64,000 bases of DNA, from positions 4,588,001-4,652,000 of the forward strand of contig OY987247.1 of assembly GCA_963920765.1 (NCBI GenBank). Reading direction: 5' to 3'. The position numbers and the translations under genes are program-made. Positions 36,020 to 49,589 of this stretch are shown one piece after another (within the stretch, counting starts at the first letter, position 1; each line of letters opens with the position of its first letter). Under the pieces are notes generated by a model, which was not told where the DNA came from, did not search any database, and saw only the letters and a program-made list of their open reading frames with translations. This DNA comes from Ulota crispa. Its lineage: Eukaryota; Streptophyta; Bryopsida; Orthotrichales; Orthotrichaceae.

Positions 36020-36819
36020 TAGTATACCACACATGTCTTGATGTTCTATACATGTCTCATGCAATTCAATTATTAATTTTGGACCTTGCATATTCCACAT
36101 TTAATTAAACGTGGCATTCTAGGGTTGTGAATAATATGTGTTTTACATGTTAACATTATCAATGTAGATAGCTAAAAAGACAAAATTGAAAAACATTTTC
36201 TTATTTAATGTGTATTCCTTTTCTAGCCATAAGATTAAAAAGTCTTTCTTGAGCTTGGCAAGTAGTTAGTAGAGTGCAGAATTCATCTTCAAAATATTTC
36301 ATAGTGCATTATATTGGTCGGCCAACTTGTACAAACTAATTGCATGTTCTCAGATTTTTCTTTTAGAATTTTTTAAAGAAAAACCATTCTATTTTTTGTG
36401 TTGCATGACTTGCTTGTGTTGTTACGTAGATGGGAAAATTAGACATAATTTTGTGATCTTATGAAATTTGGCTTTCATTCAATATGATCTCCATAAGCGC
36501 ATGCATAAATGATTTCGGTCATACGATCAAAAATGGCATTGCAATTGCTTCAAATTCTTGTAAATCCAAAATTCCCTTCCTTTGATCTTGAGGAGCTATC
36601 CATATGAAAGTGTAGGACATATGAAGTGTACAAAAGTGGTGAACTTAGACTTCAATACCTACATGATCATTGTGGTAATTTTTGTATCCACAAGATTTGC
36701 AATAAACTACATAATAGGGGTTTCAAAGTGTTAAAAATTCAACACCTAAGACGTCCTTAATCTAGCAAAAAAAATTCATGATAAAAATGATGTTATTGTG
36801 GAATTTAATTTTCACTCTT
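36020..36819. other. Intergenic, no gene seen
   Basis: No recognised gene or repeat border. Confidence 0.4.
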
Positions 36820-38528
36820 GAAGGCCCAAGTGGCCCCTCTAGGGTCGAGTGGGGTTTTAGGCATGTACTTATAGTTAAATTACTTTGTGTGATTTTCTAA
36901 AACTTTTATATATATAAAACAAATAAATGGGATTTTTATTTCTATTTTATACATGTGTGGGAAACTTTGAATCATTCAATTCTAATTGATAAGATGAAAG
37001 TTATGAGAAGTTTTAGTTTGCATGCAGGTATGGGACTCCCAAACCTCCATTCCTTTTGCCCCTATTAACATTTGGTACTTCACATTTTTGAGCTCTTTCT
37101 GTATTTGTTTTTTTACTCTTTTTTTCTCAAGTTGTAGTAGATTCCTTGATTTTTGCCATTTGGATTGAAGTAGTTCATATTTCTTAATTTTACACAAATC
37201 CTCCAATTTTGCCAAGTGTATATGCAAATTTTCATGGCCTTATAGCATTGTAAGATTTTACAAAGTATGATTCACACCTCCAGTTCATTTGAAATTTCTC
37301 CCACACTTACCTAACTTGGTCTTCTACATGGAAAAAATAAACCTCAACCAAAGCAATTTTTTGATATAGGAGAGGTCAAAGGCTTCTAAAATTTTAGGGC
37401 AACAAGAAAAAAAAATTGCATTTAAGATATCAATATCTCGCCCCTCTACATCTAGAATGAGCTGATTTTATTCACAAGTACCTCCCATAGTCTAAGGCAA
37501 GATCTTACGGTTGGATTTCCAAAAACATTACTTTTCCTACTTTTCTACTCATTCCTCCAAAAATGATAGTTTGCAATGACTTACACAAAAAAAAGGCATT
37601 AGAAAAAATTTGGTTCCTCAATAAGGCCCTGAGTTACCAAGCCTGGGAACCTTGGGCACATTACACCAAACTCTGCACATGCACATTCTGACATGGCACC
37701 ATTGGTACCACGTCATTTTATTAATTTTAAAAAATTAAAATAAAAAATGAAATAAAAAAAAATTTGAATTTTTTCTAAAGACTTTTTTTCTATATATATA
37801 TCTATATATATATATATATATATATCTATATCTATATCTATATCTATATATCTATATCTATATCTATATCTATATATCTATATCTATATCTATATCTATA
37901 TCTATATCTATATCTATATCTATATATCTATATCTATATCTATATCTATATCTATATCTATATATCTATATATCTATATCTATATCTATATCTATATCTA
38001 TATATCTATATCTATATCTATATCTATATCTATATCTATATCTATATCTATATCTATATCTATATCTATATCTATATCTATATCTATATCTATATCTATA
38101 TCTATATCTATATCTATATCTATATCTATATCTATATCTATATCTATATCTATATCTATATCTATATCTATATCTATATCTATATCTATATCTATATCTA
38201 TATCTATATCTATATCTATATCTATATCTATATCTATATCTATATCTATATCTATATCTATATCTATATCTATATCTATATCTATATCTATATCTATATC
38301 TATATCTATATCTATATCTATATCTATATCTATATCTATATCTATATCTATATCTATATCTATATCTATATCTATATCTATATCTATATCTATATCTATA
38401 TATTTTTTTTACTTTTTTTCGGGCAACCAAGAGGGCTGGTTTGGGGCTGGTTCCCACATTAGGAACAAAATTTATAAAGGCCTTATTGAGGGCTGAAATT
38501 TTCCCTAATGGGCTTGGGCCTTTAGGGG
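36820..38528. mobile_element. TTAA-type MITE swollen by a hexanucleotide array
   Basis: The right end GGGCCTTTAGGGG is followed by TTAA (38529-38532). The left end near 36820 (CACTCTTGAAGGCCCAAG) is degraded, preceded by TTTAATTTT. The extra length comes from the TATATC array at 37790-38402. Confidence 0.55.
37790..38402. repeat. (TATATC)n microsatellite, about 0.6 kb
   Basis: About 100 copies of TATATC. The first 200 bp are imperfect (pure TA stretches interspersed), and from about 38005 onward the array is essentially perfect. The minus-strand open frame through it encodes only alternating Arg-Tyr and is an artefact of the repeat. Confidence 0.95.
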
Positions 38529-38532
38529 TTAA

Positions 38533-39151
38533 AAGACAAAAGAAAATAGGCATGATTATCAAGCTATTTTACAGTTTGATAAGGAGCAGTTTTCCTCAAT
38601 AAAATTTGCATAATACTAAAGCCTTGTTTGTTTTAACTTTGAAACCCCATATTAAGCTTCAAAAAATGCAGCAAAATGAGCCAATTACAAAAGAAAATAA
38701 ATAAAAGAGCACGCCTAATACTTTCAAAAACCAAAAACGTATATTTTATAGTTAGCTTTCAAAGCTTTCAAATCCGTTTTTAGCTTGGACAGGTAAGGCC
38801 TACGGGTAGGAAGGCTAAATTGGAAATTCCATTGAAGGCATCCATTTCAAAATGTAAGTATGCAAATCAAGTCTCCTTCTTTAGGCGTAATAGTGGTACT
38901 TTGGCTTAATTGAATAGAATTTAGCAAAAAAGGAGAATAAATAAATAAATATATAATGCATTCTCTAATTGAGTAATAAACTAGATGAAACCATCAACTG
39001 TAGATGAAAATAGTATACTGTCCAACTAAATAAAATGATACCTATTCATAAAAATATATGAACAAAGGAAAATATTGTATACCCCATTGGTAGAAACCTT
39101 AGGAAAGTCACACAACTTTGCTCCCAAGAAAAAGGGGAGTTATGAGGCCAT
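38533..39151. other. Intergenic, no gene seen
   Basis: No recognised gene or repeat border. Confidence 0.4.
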
Positions 39152-39153
39152 TA

Positions 39154-39477
39154 AGGTAGGAGGCTCAAGAACCGGGCATCTAAGGGCTGAAACTGAATTT
39201 TGGGAGGTGAAACTTCTTGAAATATTTTTCAGTAAATTTTCCTTGAAAGACAAGAGAAATTGACATCTAACTCACCTTGTTTCAAAAAATTTGGAGTTTT
39301 GTGAAATTAATTATGAAAATTTGAAGTGGAAAGTCATAGGGCTCTAAAACTACATACCTTTTTAAATGTACACTACCTGTACATTACTGAAAATTGTAAA
39401 AAACAACATGTATGTGTAAGGTATATTTAAGAAGGTGCACGGTTTAAGGCGGTGCACGGTTTAAGAGCCGACTACCT
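39154..39477. mobile_element. TA-flanked MITE, AGGTAGGAGG subfamily (324 bp), reverse orientation
   Basis: The left end is AGGTAGGAGGCTCAAGAACC and the right end is GAGCCGACTACCT, with TA at 39152-39153 and 39478-39479. It has exactly the same length as 29674-29997, and the interior matches that copy read on the other strand. Confidence 0.8.
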
Positions 39478-39479
39478 TA

Positions 39480-42400
39480 GGTCAAATGGTCAAGCAGATA
39501 TTTTTACTGCCACAGTTTCCGTGATAAACATAAATGAATTAGATGAATAAGAACCCCAATTATTCTATTGGGAGCGGTCTACACTACTCTGCAGTCTACA
39601 CGTTTCATCTCTGCAAGTCCCATTTTGATGCAAGATTCTACCTTCTTTGGGTGAAATTTCACCTCCTTGGCGCTAAAATTTCCATAAGTGTTGCCATGTA
39701 TGCAAATGCACTCAATCAAGAAACGGGACTCGAGACATAGTGTGAGTTGTCAACTCCCAACTTTAGGCTCTCAATCAATAAGATTCTGAAATTTTCGTGG
39801 GAAGTAACTTGGTGTGAACTGCCTACAGTATAAGGGCAATTGCACCCACATTACAAAATACCCGACTGGGAAGAGTTTTGGATGAAAAAGGAAGCAATTA
39901 ATGCATGAATCTGCCAAAACATTATCTTTGACACAACAAAGTTTGTAAATTCTTTGTGCACAACAACTTTGTCAAATATCACTTGCTTCCACAATTAGTA
40001 GGTTGGATAATCAATGATGGAGAGTCTATTTGCTTTTTCAAACAAGGAAACTTGTCATTGGTTGAAAGATAATGTACTTAATTAAAGCAATACAAGAAAC
40101 ATGTAGTCAACACTATAAATATGAAAACAATGTGTTTCCTAATGATGAAATTTTCGTGAAACATAAACGTGGCTTAAACAAAGTCCTTTGCATTTTTAGT
40201 TGCCCGTATACTTGTGAATGTAATGACAAAAATTGATGAGTTGTATCACGCCGCATAAAGTCACTTGTGCCAACTTAATGTACACATGACAATATTTTCT
40301 TCAAGTAACATTTACACAAGCTCAGGACCTCACACAATTGCAATCTCACATTTATATCATTGATTAGGTTGGGAGCAAATTTGGCATGTCTCTGCCAAAT
40401 CAATAATTTTTTGAGAAAAACCCAATTAGGCATTTGATTTCATAATTAAACAAGATTAGACACTTTCAAAAAGGTTGTTATGATTTGGCATTCAACCAAT
40501 TTTTTTAGTAGAATTAAGCCTTTTTCTAAGCATCTTCCACTTTCTAAAATTAGCCCTTGGTATAAAGTTTGCAATAGATTGAGCCCTCTTGGAATCAACC
40601 TTGACCTTCCATTGTTAGTAAGCTTAATGACTTTTATAATATTTGACATTTCAATTTTTTGATTTGTTTGACATCGGGCACTTTTGGAGAATAATTTATA
40701 GAATAATTAGGCAAAATTTTGGGGAATTATTTTATGCCAAATCTGCTACCAACCTACAGTATTCAAGCTCTACCCTTGTTCCCAATGCCCTAACTCTTAA
40801 ATGTGAGGCTAGTCATTGTGACCAAATCTTGTGTAGTGACTCTACAATGCTTGCAAGTGCCCACCCATTATAACATTGTTTCAAAAAGTTGCAATATTCA
40901 ACATTGCATGTTGACCTCATGAAATTTGCAAAGAAAGACAGCATGGGGCCTAACACCATATTTCTAAATCTTCTCACTATTTGGGCTACTTAAAAATATG
41001 AGTGCATCTAATGAGGTAATTTTTTTGCCTTCTAGGATGGATCATGTGTTTGTGATCACTTCTGAAAAAAATCAAGACAACTTTTTTCCATTTTGCAAAC
41101 CATTTTTTTGGTATGAAGCAGGTGTTTTCTGTTTGCCTTGCCGTTTAGGGTTTAAAAATACATTGCATGTGTGTGAAAGCCCTAACCCTACGTAATGTGT
41201 TTTCTGATGATGAAGCTTTTGAGAAAAGTGATGAAGCTTTTGAGAAACATTATGTTTCTCAATGATGAAGCTTTTGAGGTTGGGTGGAGATCAGCCCTAC
41301 TAAGTTCATTTTTTGTTTTTATATTTATTTGTCAAAGACATGGATTGTAGGTTGAATTTTTTGCAATCCACCTTGAACTTTAGTAGTGGGCAGGTTGCAA
41401 TACTTTCTCATTTAGTTTAGTATTTTTTCTACAAGTTTTTCCTTGCTTAAGGAACTTTTAGGTACATGCGTGGCAGCTTATTAGGTTATAAATGGCAACT
41501 TTTAAGTTTAGTTCACATGTTCTTCAATTATGTGAATTAGTAATGTCTAACATCAATCTTCAACAGTTGATTTATTTTGTTAGTTATAATGCTAAACTTG
41601 GACATTTGCAAAGTGTACACAAATAATTTTGTCAAAAAGCCACTTAACGACTATTTAGTACATTTGTACAAGTGCCAAACCCTGCCATGACACAATAACT
41701 ACAAGCAGTCATTTGAAAAAGGGCAAGTGCATTTACGCTTGGCATTATAGCTAGGTGAGGGGAAATCAAGTAGGATTGATGACTACTCAAATTGTCTTAA
41801 TCTAAGATCCCATGAGTGACAAGGTAACATGTCAAATTGCACATCACCTAAAAGACAATTTTGCATCTTCAAACTTTGGCTACTTTTTAAATTGTCCTCT
41901 TTGTTTTTACCATACAAATTTAACGCAACCAAATTTGAGATATTAATTTTGCGAAGTTTAGCCAGATTTATTACTGCTGGTGGAGATACCCTAAGTCTTA
42001 AGACATACAAAACATGTAACTTCCCCATAATAGTTTATTTTCGCCATTCTACTACTTTAAAAAAACGAGAAGGTAGGGCACTATGGGCTGGTGCAATTGC
42101 CCTTATTAGGCCCTAATTGCACCCCTATTTACAAATTCTCCCATACCAAATTCTAAACAGCCTTGGTTTTCCCTTTTTTTAACCACCGCCACTTTGCTCA
42201 AAAGCCTTTTCTGGTCTTGAAGCCACCAAAAATTGCAGTCAATACAATTATGAACAGCGTAGAATCTTCCAGTAGAGAGGGAGAGTGTTCTCCAATGAGG
42301 CTGGTTCACATGGCACAACGGTAGAGGCCCGAGAAGGTCCGTAACAGATTCAGGGCAATATTAGAAATCACGGGGTGTCAGGCGCGGCACAGGCGCATTT

Positions 42401-43087
42401 AAGGGCATTTACAGGGGGCTGTAAGGAGGGTATGGACTATTGGACTATGTCCCCCCTATAGCCTCCTATACCTATAACCCCCCCTTATCCCCCTTATCCC
42501 CCAAGATCTTCGTCTGCCATTTCAAATTCACCCCAATTCCGTGGCCCCCTACACACCCCCCCCTCCCCCATAACTTACACCTGGTGGTACTTCTCTTTTG
42601 TCAGCCTCTTGAGTGCGATGTACCCATAAAATAGTCAAAGTCAAAATTTACCAACTTACCCATTTACTTACTTACCCATGTACCCATTACCTTACTAACC
42701 CCTAAACATCACATGGGGATAGGAGATAAGTGGTCATATAATTGACATTTGCTACCAATAAGAAGTTTTAATTTGGGATATCAAGTAGCTCACTAGAATT
42801 GTATTGACATGTATTTTAACATCTTTGTTGATCTCAAATGAAACAAAAGTGTAGATCCATTCCAAACATAAGGAAAATGTTTTGTAATCTGCTGACTACA
42901 AAAGTATTTTTAGACATTTCAGAACTAATATTTTACCAAATCACTAGATCATGTGGGTCACAACTTTTTGAGTGGTATTATTGATTATTGTCTTTTCTAA
43001 TTTATCATGGATTGAAATTGTACAATATCACACTTTTATGGAGTAATTCAAAAAAACATGCAAGCTTATGAGTTGCTTGAGCTTGAA
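39480..43087. other. Intergenic with minor repeats
   Basis: No gene recognised. Three copies of GATGAAGCTTTTGAG occur at about 41206-41280. 42400-42560 is unusually C-rich (runs of C, CCCTTATCC words). A terminus-like CTAACCCCTAAACATC at about 42696 precedes the dispersed repeat (about 42750-42880) shared with 7236-7400. Confidence 0.4.
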
Positions 43088-43326
43088 CCCCTAAAGGATG
43101 TTGCCTACCAAAAGAGTTGGTTGTATTCATACAATGACTATTTATTACTTGAAAAAAAGGCTTTAAGACAAATGCCAAAAATTTCCCAAAAAATCCTAAG
43201 TGACCAATAGTATGTTTGTGACTTGGCTTAAAATTGATTGTTTCAATGGGATTCATGTGCTACCCAAGTACCCCATTTGTATACAATACAAGAAAGCATA
43301 TACAATACAACAACTTCCTTAAGGGG
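43088..43326. mobile_element. Short TTAA-type MITE (239 bp)
   Basis: The left end CCCCTAAAGGATG is flanked by TGAA. The right end CCTTAAGGGG is flanked by TTAA (43327-43330). It falls in the short size class of the family. Confidence 0.55.
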
Positions 43327-43330
43327 TTAA

Positions 43331-43714
43331 AGATTGAGAATTTGCTTTGTCCTACAGTAAATATTGCAATTGAGTTGCCTTGGCGATTAGGTTGCCTTAC
43401 CCTAGAAAGTTACCTCATGACTCATTGTTTGGCCACTTGGAGGTGCATATAAATTTCTAAATTTTAGGATTTCACATGGTTTACGACATGGAAACCACTA
43501 ATTTGTGTTTCAACAACATCATTGTTGTTGCCAATCCCTTTAAAAATAAATATTGCAATAATTATTAATGAAATTTATTGTAACAACATTAAATATTTAT
43601 ATAGTGTAAAATGTTAAGAAATTAATACGGGGCAATCTAAATGCCATATTTAGTGTAGTGATTCATAGTGGAATTGAAATTACGAGGGACTACAATTATC
43701 ATGAACCCGCAATA
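43331..43714. other. Intergenic, no gene seen
   Basis: No recognised gene or repeat border. Confidence 0.4.
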
Positions 43715-44022
43715 GGGGGCTTCAAACATCAACTTTTTTAGGTGACTCACGTGAATTCACTTGTGAACCGCAAGGTGACTCACCTCTGGACTTTACTCCT
43801 AATGTGATTAACGTGAGAAGTGAACGCCACAAACTTATCTTTGTGGCTTCTTGCGGTTCATGCACTTGCGTTTTCAAACCTCAAAACTTCTCTCGTAAAA
43901 ACTTCCGCAAACTCACCGGTGTCTCAAACTTTGCACGTGCGAGGGAACAAAAACAATTCACTAGTGAGCGGAGATCCTACAAGGTGAACAGACAGAAGAC
44001 CAGATTTTATGTTTGAAGCCCC
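43715..44022. mobile_element. MITE with GGGGCTTCAAACAT termini
   Basis: GGGGGCTTCAAACAT at the left and ATGTTTGAAGCCCC at the right are inverted. About 308 bp, less AT-rich than its flanks. A 70-codon plus-strand frame lies inside but has no recognisable domain. The target duplication is not clear. Confidence 0.55.
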
Positions 44023-45678
44023 TAATAATTACGCACACACAACAGATGGTTTGTTGCTGTAGTAATTCACCAATCATGAACCCACAATAGATGGTGGTTT
44101 AGGTACAGTAATTTACTGATCATGGCTTCTTATTACCATGCTTTGTGCTGCTCCCTAGAAACAATCTAAAGGTGTGTTTTTTCCTTTCTTTTTGCATATG
44201 CAAGGTTTGTTTCCATCTTTCCAAAATCCCTTATTTTCCTTCACGTAGGTGAAAAAATCTAAAAAATAATGTGCTAATCATTATTGTATTGTTAAAATCA
44301 AATGGAGTGTTTCCACCTTACAATCTAGTTGAAGGAAAAGAAGAGATTCAACCGAAAATGAAAGCCAGCCTTGCATTTATTAAAAAACCCACCTCCCGTT
44401 TTTTTCTAGTGCTGGGCAGTGGGCACTCACTATGTTTGATTCTAGAGTTTAAAATGTAGCTAAGTTTAGCAAAATTTGTACTTGTTTTTTGTTTAGAAGC
44501 TACACAGAACATATATACAAGAGTGCAAAGTTTAGAGTTTTAGCACATTTAACAATATTTTCAACCACTTGAGCTAATTATGGAAATCACTTTTGCAGTC
44601 ATTGCTAGGGTTGTTTCTAGTGAACTTAATGTTTCTTTGAGAGGAATTAGGTGGTTTCATTTCTTGGTTAAGATTTTTTTTGAGAATTTGGGTAGCTAGT
44701 GTTAAAATAAGGTATGATTTTAGTGAAAATTCATCTCTAAAACCATGGTTTGCTAGGAATGTGTGTAGATAAGGGGAAAATTGATAGAATTATTCACAAG
44801 TGCATTTTTGGACAATCAAGTCTTTATTAGTAGATATCAGCTAAATATTGGATAAATTGATGTTTCTTTAAAAGGAATTTAAAGGCCACTTGTAAATGTC
44901 TGACCAAATTATCTCAAATTGAAAATTTACCAACTTTTTATAAGTGACCTTGCAAGAATTTTTTTGTTAACTCTTTGGCAATGATTTTCTATGTTTGTAA
45001 CATGTTTTTGTAAATATTTTTCATAAATAAAAAAATAAGCCAAGTTTTTAACTTCACCTTTTTTTGTGCTAATTGCTAGCAACTAATGCCCCAACTATTT
45101 CATAAATTTCATTTCATTATTAATAATATACCAATTTAAGATACTATTAACTGTTACCAATATATTCACTAAAAACTAAAACAAACCAAAAATTTAACAA
45201 AAACATGTTTTAGTTGCTAGCAGGAATTCAAGTATACTTAATAACCTATAAACTACCAATCAAAATTACATGAAACAAAATTATATGAAACAAATAGGAA
45301 CTATACTGCAATTCCTTTAAAAAGTTCAGAAATAATGAATCTAAAAAATCTACCTAGATTTGTAAGAGTCCAAAGTGTGCTCCTTAGAGTGCAAGGTACT
45401 AAGCGTTCTATAGATCAATCGTTTTTACTTAAGGGCCTAAATTAAAAAACCAAGACATTGTGGTGAAGCCACGTGTTTGAACATTTGTGTATATTTTGGA
45501 CATAAATATTTACTTCATCTACATATGTTTTTTCATGTATATTTAGCAATTCCATCTTATGCGGAAGTTTGTCTTACTATAAAGTTCTTAGTTTTTGGCC
45601 CATTTTATAGCTAGACCATTTTTGATTGGTGCAACCTAGAATTATAGTTTGTTAGAAAGATTCCATCAATTATGTATA
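44023..45678. other. Intergenic, no gene seen
   Basis: Long AT-rich stretch. The flank words CATGAACCCGCAATAG (about 43700) and CATGAACCCACAATAG (about 44077) occur on both sides of the preceding MITE, a possible diverged local duplication. No gene. Confidence 0.4.
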
Positions 45679-47586
45679 TTGCAGGGATAAAAAGATTGGA
45701 AACAACTTATTATGCTATTCATAGAACTTTGCATAATATAGAATAAAATTAAAATTTTATAGTCATGCATCATTGGTGTTTAATTCTTAGGCAATCTAAA
45801 CCAAACATACCAAATTTCAATTCCTAAAAATCAAAACCCTATTTGTAGTGAATTATTTTACACAAAATTTTAGGGTTTTACATGATAATTGATTAAAAAT
45901 TATGTGTGATGATTTTATGAGATTTGATTGCATGGGCATGTAAGAAACATCCATATGCACATCTTTCCTTTCAACAAGCATCTCCAAAAAGCTTTAGAAA
46001 TCCTTGTGTAGAGATTTTAATGTTGGGGTGATCATGACCAAAATGTTTTTAATTTGGATCTTGGCAAAAGAAACAGATCATCATGCTCAAAGTTACAAAC
46101 TCAATCATGGTGAACAAATCAAATAACATCTTATTTAAAAACATACGTATTTATTTTACTAAATTTGGTCATGAGTACCTCACCGGGAGTGCACTCCCTT
46201 TTTATTTATTGTACACGTGCAATCGAATGAAGGGTTATAATAATTGTCTTGGTCCTAAATTTTTGACATGACTTTATAAAAAGTTAGCATCATTGAAATG
46301 GGTATGGGCTCTTTATAAATAATGAAGGGTATGGCATAATAATGAGGATTATAATTTTTTTAATTGTACAATAGCCTTGCCAATATTCAAAAAATAAAAT
46401 CTACACTTTTATTGGATATATTTTAGTTATTTAATGGTTAGTTGAAGTATCCCATGTTTTGAGTATGACAAAGTATTCCATGTTTGATCCCTATCAAAGT
46501 ATTCAATGTTAGCTACATCAAGCAGTAGCTTAGGGTTGTAGGGTTAATTTATGATGTACAGGTAATGATACATGATTGGACACGTGGATGAAGCTTTCAT
46601 TGTTGTTCATTTATGAGCTTGTGGCTTGGGCTTAGGGTTAGCATGGGGTTTGAGGGTTGGGTTGTGCTTTAGCAACTCTTGTTCGCACGCTTGAATGTTT
46701 TGTGGTTTTGATTGCACGGTTTATCTTAGATTTTTCAACAATGCTTTCTGTTTGCTCGCAATTTCTAGATTTTGTAAGGGTTCAGGTGCAACGCTATCTT
46801 TGTGGGCGGACTTGTTTCCCATGCTTTCTCTAATTTTTCTGCGTGATCAACTTAAAAGGGTTTTGTGGTTGAAGCGGAATGGGTTTCACTACTTTTTCCT
46901 TCATCCTATATTGAAATTACAAATATGCTTTTAGGTATACTATATGATTTTCCATGCTTTATGTTTTCTCTGAAGTTCTTGTGTTCGGTCTTTGATTACA
47001 TGTGTGTAATTTTGTTTGTGTCATTGTGAATTTATAATGAACATAGGGTATACAAAAATATCACAAGAACTTAATTCAAATGAAGCCTAGGGTACATGAA
47101 ATTGTCAAAATTTAGAAATTTAGGTAAATATAGCCCTATAGAAATCAATTTTTTTACTTACATAGCCCCCATCTTATAAGGGCTTGAACGCACGTTATCC
47201 ACAAACATCATGTATAGTGCACTCCCTGTGGATTACCTTAACATAAAAATCTCTATACAAGGATTTCTAAAGCTTTTTGGAGATGCTTGTTGAAAGGAAA
47301 GATGTGCATATGGATGTGTCTTACATGCCCATGCAATCAAATCTCATAAAATCATCACACATAATTTTTAATCAATTATCATGTAAAACCCTAAAATTTT
47401 GTGTAAAATAATTCACTACAATAGGGTTTTGATTTTTAGGAACTGAAATTTGGTGTGTTTGATTCAGATTGCCTAAGAATTAAACACCAATAATGCAAGA
47501 CTATAAAATGTCAATTATATTCTGTATTATGCAAAATTCTATGAAAGCCATAATAAGTTTTTCCCAATCTTTCTATGACTCCAGTG
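45679..47586. mobile_element. Diverged long foldback element, about 1.9 kb
   Basis: The arms (about 45679-46050 and 47240-47586) are inverted and clearly homologous to the arms of 35140-36017 (shared CATGTAAGAAACATCCATAT and similar words). TA lies at both ends. The roughly 1.2 kb centre is unlike the short loop of the younger copy and may be further inserted DNA. Confidence 0.65.
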
Positions 47587-47990
47587 TACAAGTGAGTCTC
47601 TCCATCTCTATATCAAAAAACAAAATCCTTAGTTTCCAAAAACAACCCACCAAAAAAAAATTCAATAATGATTGTACTTAAAATAACATAGGAAAATCAC
47701 AAAATTAGAGGTTTAGAATTTTAAACTCGTAGCAAATAAAATTTCACAAAAAATTATTATTAATCAATTCACAATTAAAATTTAATAGGCATTTGAAGTT
47801 TTAGGTTCTAACCATTTCCAATGGACACTGATAAGAGCAAAAATAAATCCAACTGAATAAACCTGACCAATTGGTCAAATTTAACAACATTTTATTTGAA
47901 AGTAAGAACTAAACTATTCTAGTAAGTACAATTTTTAAAACACCTTCATATTCCTCACTACCTTTTTAGTAATAAAGGGGGTTAAAAGTA

Positions 47991-49303
47991 GGGAATTGAT
48001 ATGTGCACATTTAGGGTTTGATATATGCACATGGGGGTGAGTTTTAGATATTTACCATTAAGAAGTTGAATTTGGAAAGTTTGAATTTAGGTTTGGATTT
48101 AGAGACCGTGATTTAGTTTAGAACCACAAAAGAGGTTATAATTAACCCCTAAAGGCCCAAGGAACCCACTTTGGGCTTTATGAGAAATTGGGCAGGCTCT
48201 ATTGACTTCATAATTTGGAAAATTTTCATGAAATTTTTAGAATGGATGCTACTCATCATAATTTACATGTGAAGCTTTATTTCATGTCATTCCGATAAGT
48301 ATTGCAAAAGTTAGAAGGTTTTTTCAATTTCAATGTCAAACTGGGCAGCAAAAATTATATTCTAATTTTTTTAAATTTTTTTTTATAGAATTGTATAGAT
48401 TGATACCTACTCATAAAAATTGAATCACTCAATTCCAAATAATGAGGTAAGAGTTACAAGGAGCTTTCTTTTGCAAGCAATGAAGGTAGGAAGAGGGTAG
48501 AAAAAACATATAAAGTTATCTTTTACTCTCAATTTTGAAAAATTAGTAATGAAAATGAAAAAATAAAGTTACTAATTGTTTGTTAAAGCATTCTCACCAT
48601 TGGGATTAACAATTCTCAAATTCTTCCAAAACTTATTAGCATATTAGTTATATCTTTCATTCATCAATACCTTTCACTTTACAATTTTTGTAAAAATAAA
48701 TCCAATTTTTGTTGGTTAATTTTTTTATACATGCCTTCAACCCATTTTCCAACATATTGCCAAAGTTGCACAAGAAATACAACATAAGTGTTTTTCTCTA
48801 AAAAGTTTGAAAATCAAAACCTCACCTTTTGGAAGGACTAGAAAAGCTTACATTTTGAAATTTAGGCACATTGATCTTGCAATTGGTGGGGATATTCATT
48901 CTATATTTTTGGGACAATGAATGTGTGCAAGTCAACCAAAGGATCCTAGGGTTGGATTTGTTAAAAAATAAGTTTCAATGAAGATTTTGACCTTTGGTTT
49001 GGGGACTAGTATTTTGAAGCAGTTTTGGGCCTCTAAACACAAAAGAATTTTAGAGATTAAACAACGCCTAGTGAAAAAGCTTAGCTAGGGACAAACTATT
49101 ACTTTTACCTTTGTTTGTAAAGAAAACTAAATTTTTCCAGTAGGGGCTGTTCAATTACAACCTCTTTTGTGGTTCTAATGTATATTAAGGTCTCTAAATC
49201 CGAATATGAATTCAAACTTTCCAAACTTCTTGATGATAAATATCTAAAATTTACCTCCTACATGTGAGTATCTCAAATCCCAGGTGTGCACATATCAATT
49301 CCC
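47991..49303. mobile_element. GGGAATTG-family foldback, interrupted by a TTAA MITE
   Basis: The ends GGGAATTGATATGTGCAC and (reversed) GGGAATTGATATGTGCAC are inverted, with 150-bp arms either side of the insertion at 48146-49056. The flanks TAAAAGTA and TAAAAATA form an 8-bp duplication with one mismatch. Confidence 0.7.
48146..49056. mobile_element. TTAA-type MITE, subfamily E, nested
   Basis: TTAA flanks are at 48142-48145 and 49057-49060. The left end is CCCCTAAAGGCCCAAGG, and the right end is eroded (TTTTAGAGA). It sits between the arms of the GGGAATTG foldback. Confidence 0.7.
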
Positions 49304-49589
49304 TAAAAATATGCATTGATTTTGTGTGGGTTTTGGTTAAGTCGTTCTAACGCATATTTATATTTGGGCATATTTGACATTAGGGGACATTGGTTGCAAC
49401 TTGCAAGACTTCATGTGATGTGATACATTGTGACACATGGTAAAAAAATATAAACAAAAAAACAAAAAAACAAAAATCACCAATGATAATTAATAAGGTT
49501 GGTGTGGCCTTAGGAGTCCAATCAAAATCGTGTAGATTGCACTTTTTGCACGTCATTGCATATCTTTCTGTACCGGATTCCCAGATTCA
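49304..49589. other. Intergenic, no gene seen
   Basis: No recognised gene or repeat border. Confidence 0.4.

Noticed and set aside
37966..38562. 198-codon minus-strand frame of alternating Arg-Tyr
   Set aside because: It is the translation of the TATATC microsatellite, not a protein gene.
42290..42370. tRNA-like words (CATGGCACAACGGTAGAGG)
   Set aside because: No acceptor stem, anticodon arm or GGTTCGANTCC T-arm could be assembled around them.
43804..44016. 70-codon basic plus-strand frame
   Set aside because: Lies inside a MITE with GGGGCTTCAAACAT ends. No domain, and too short to be a transposase.
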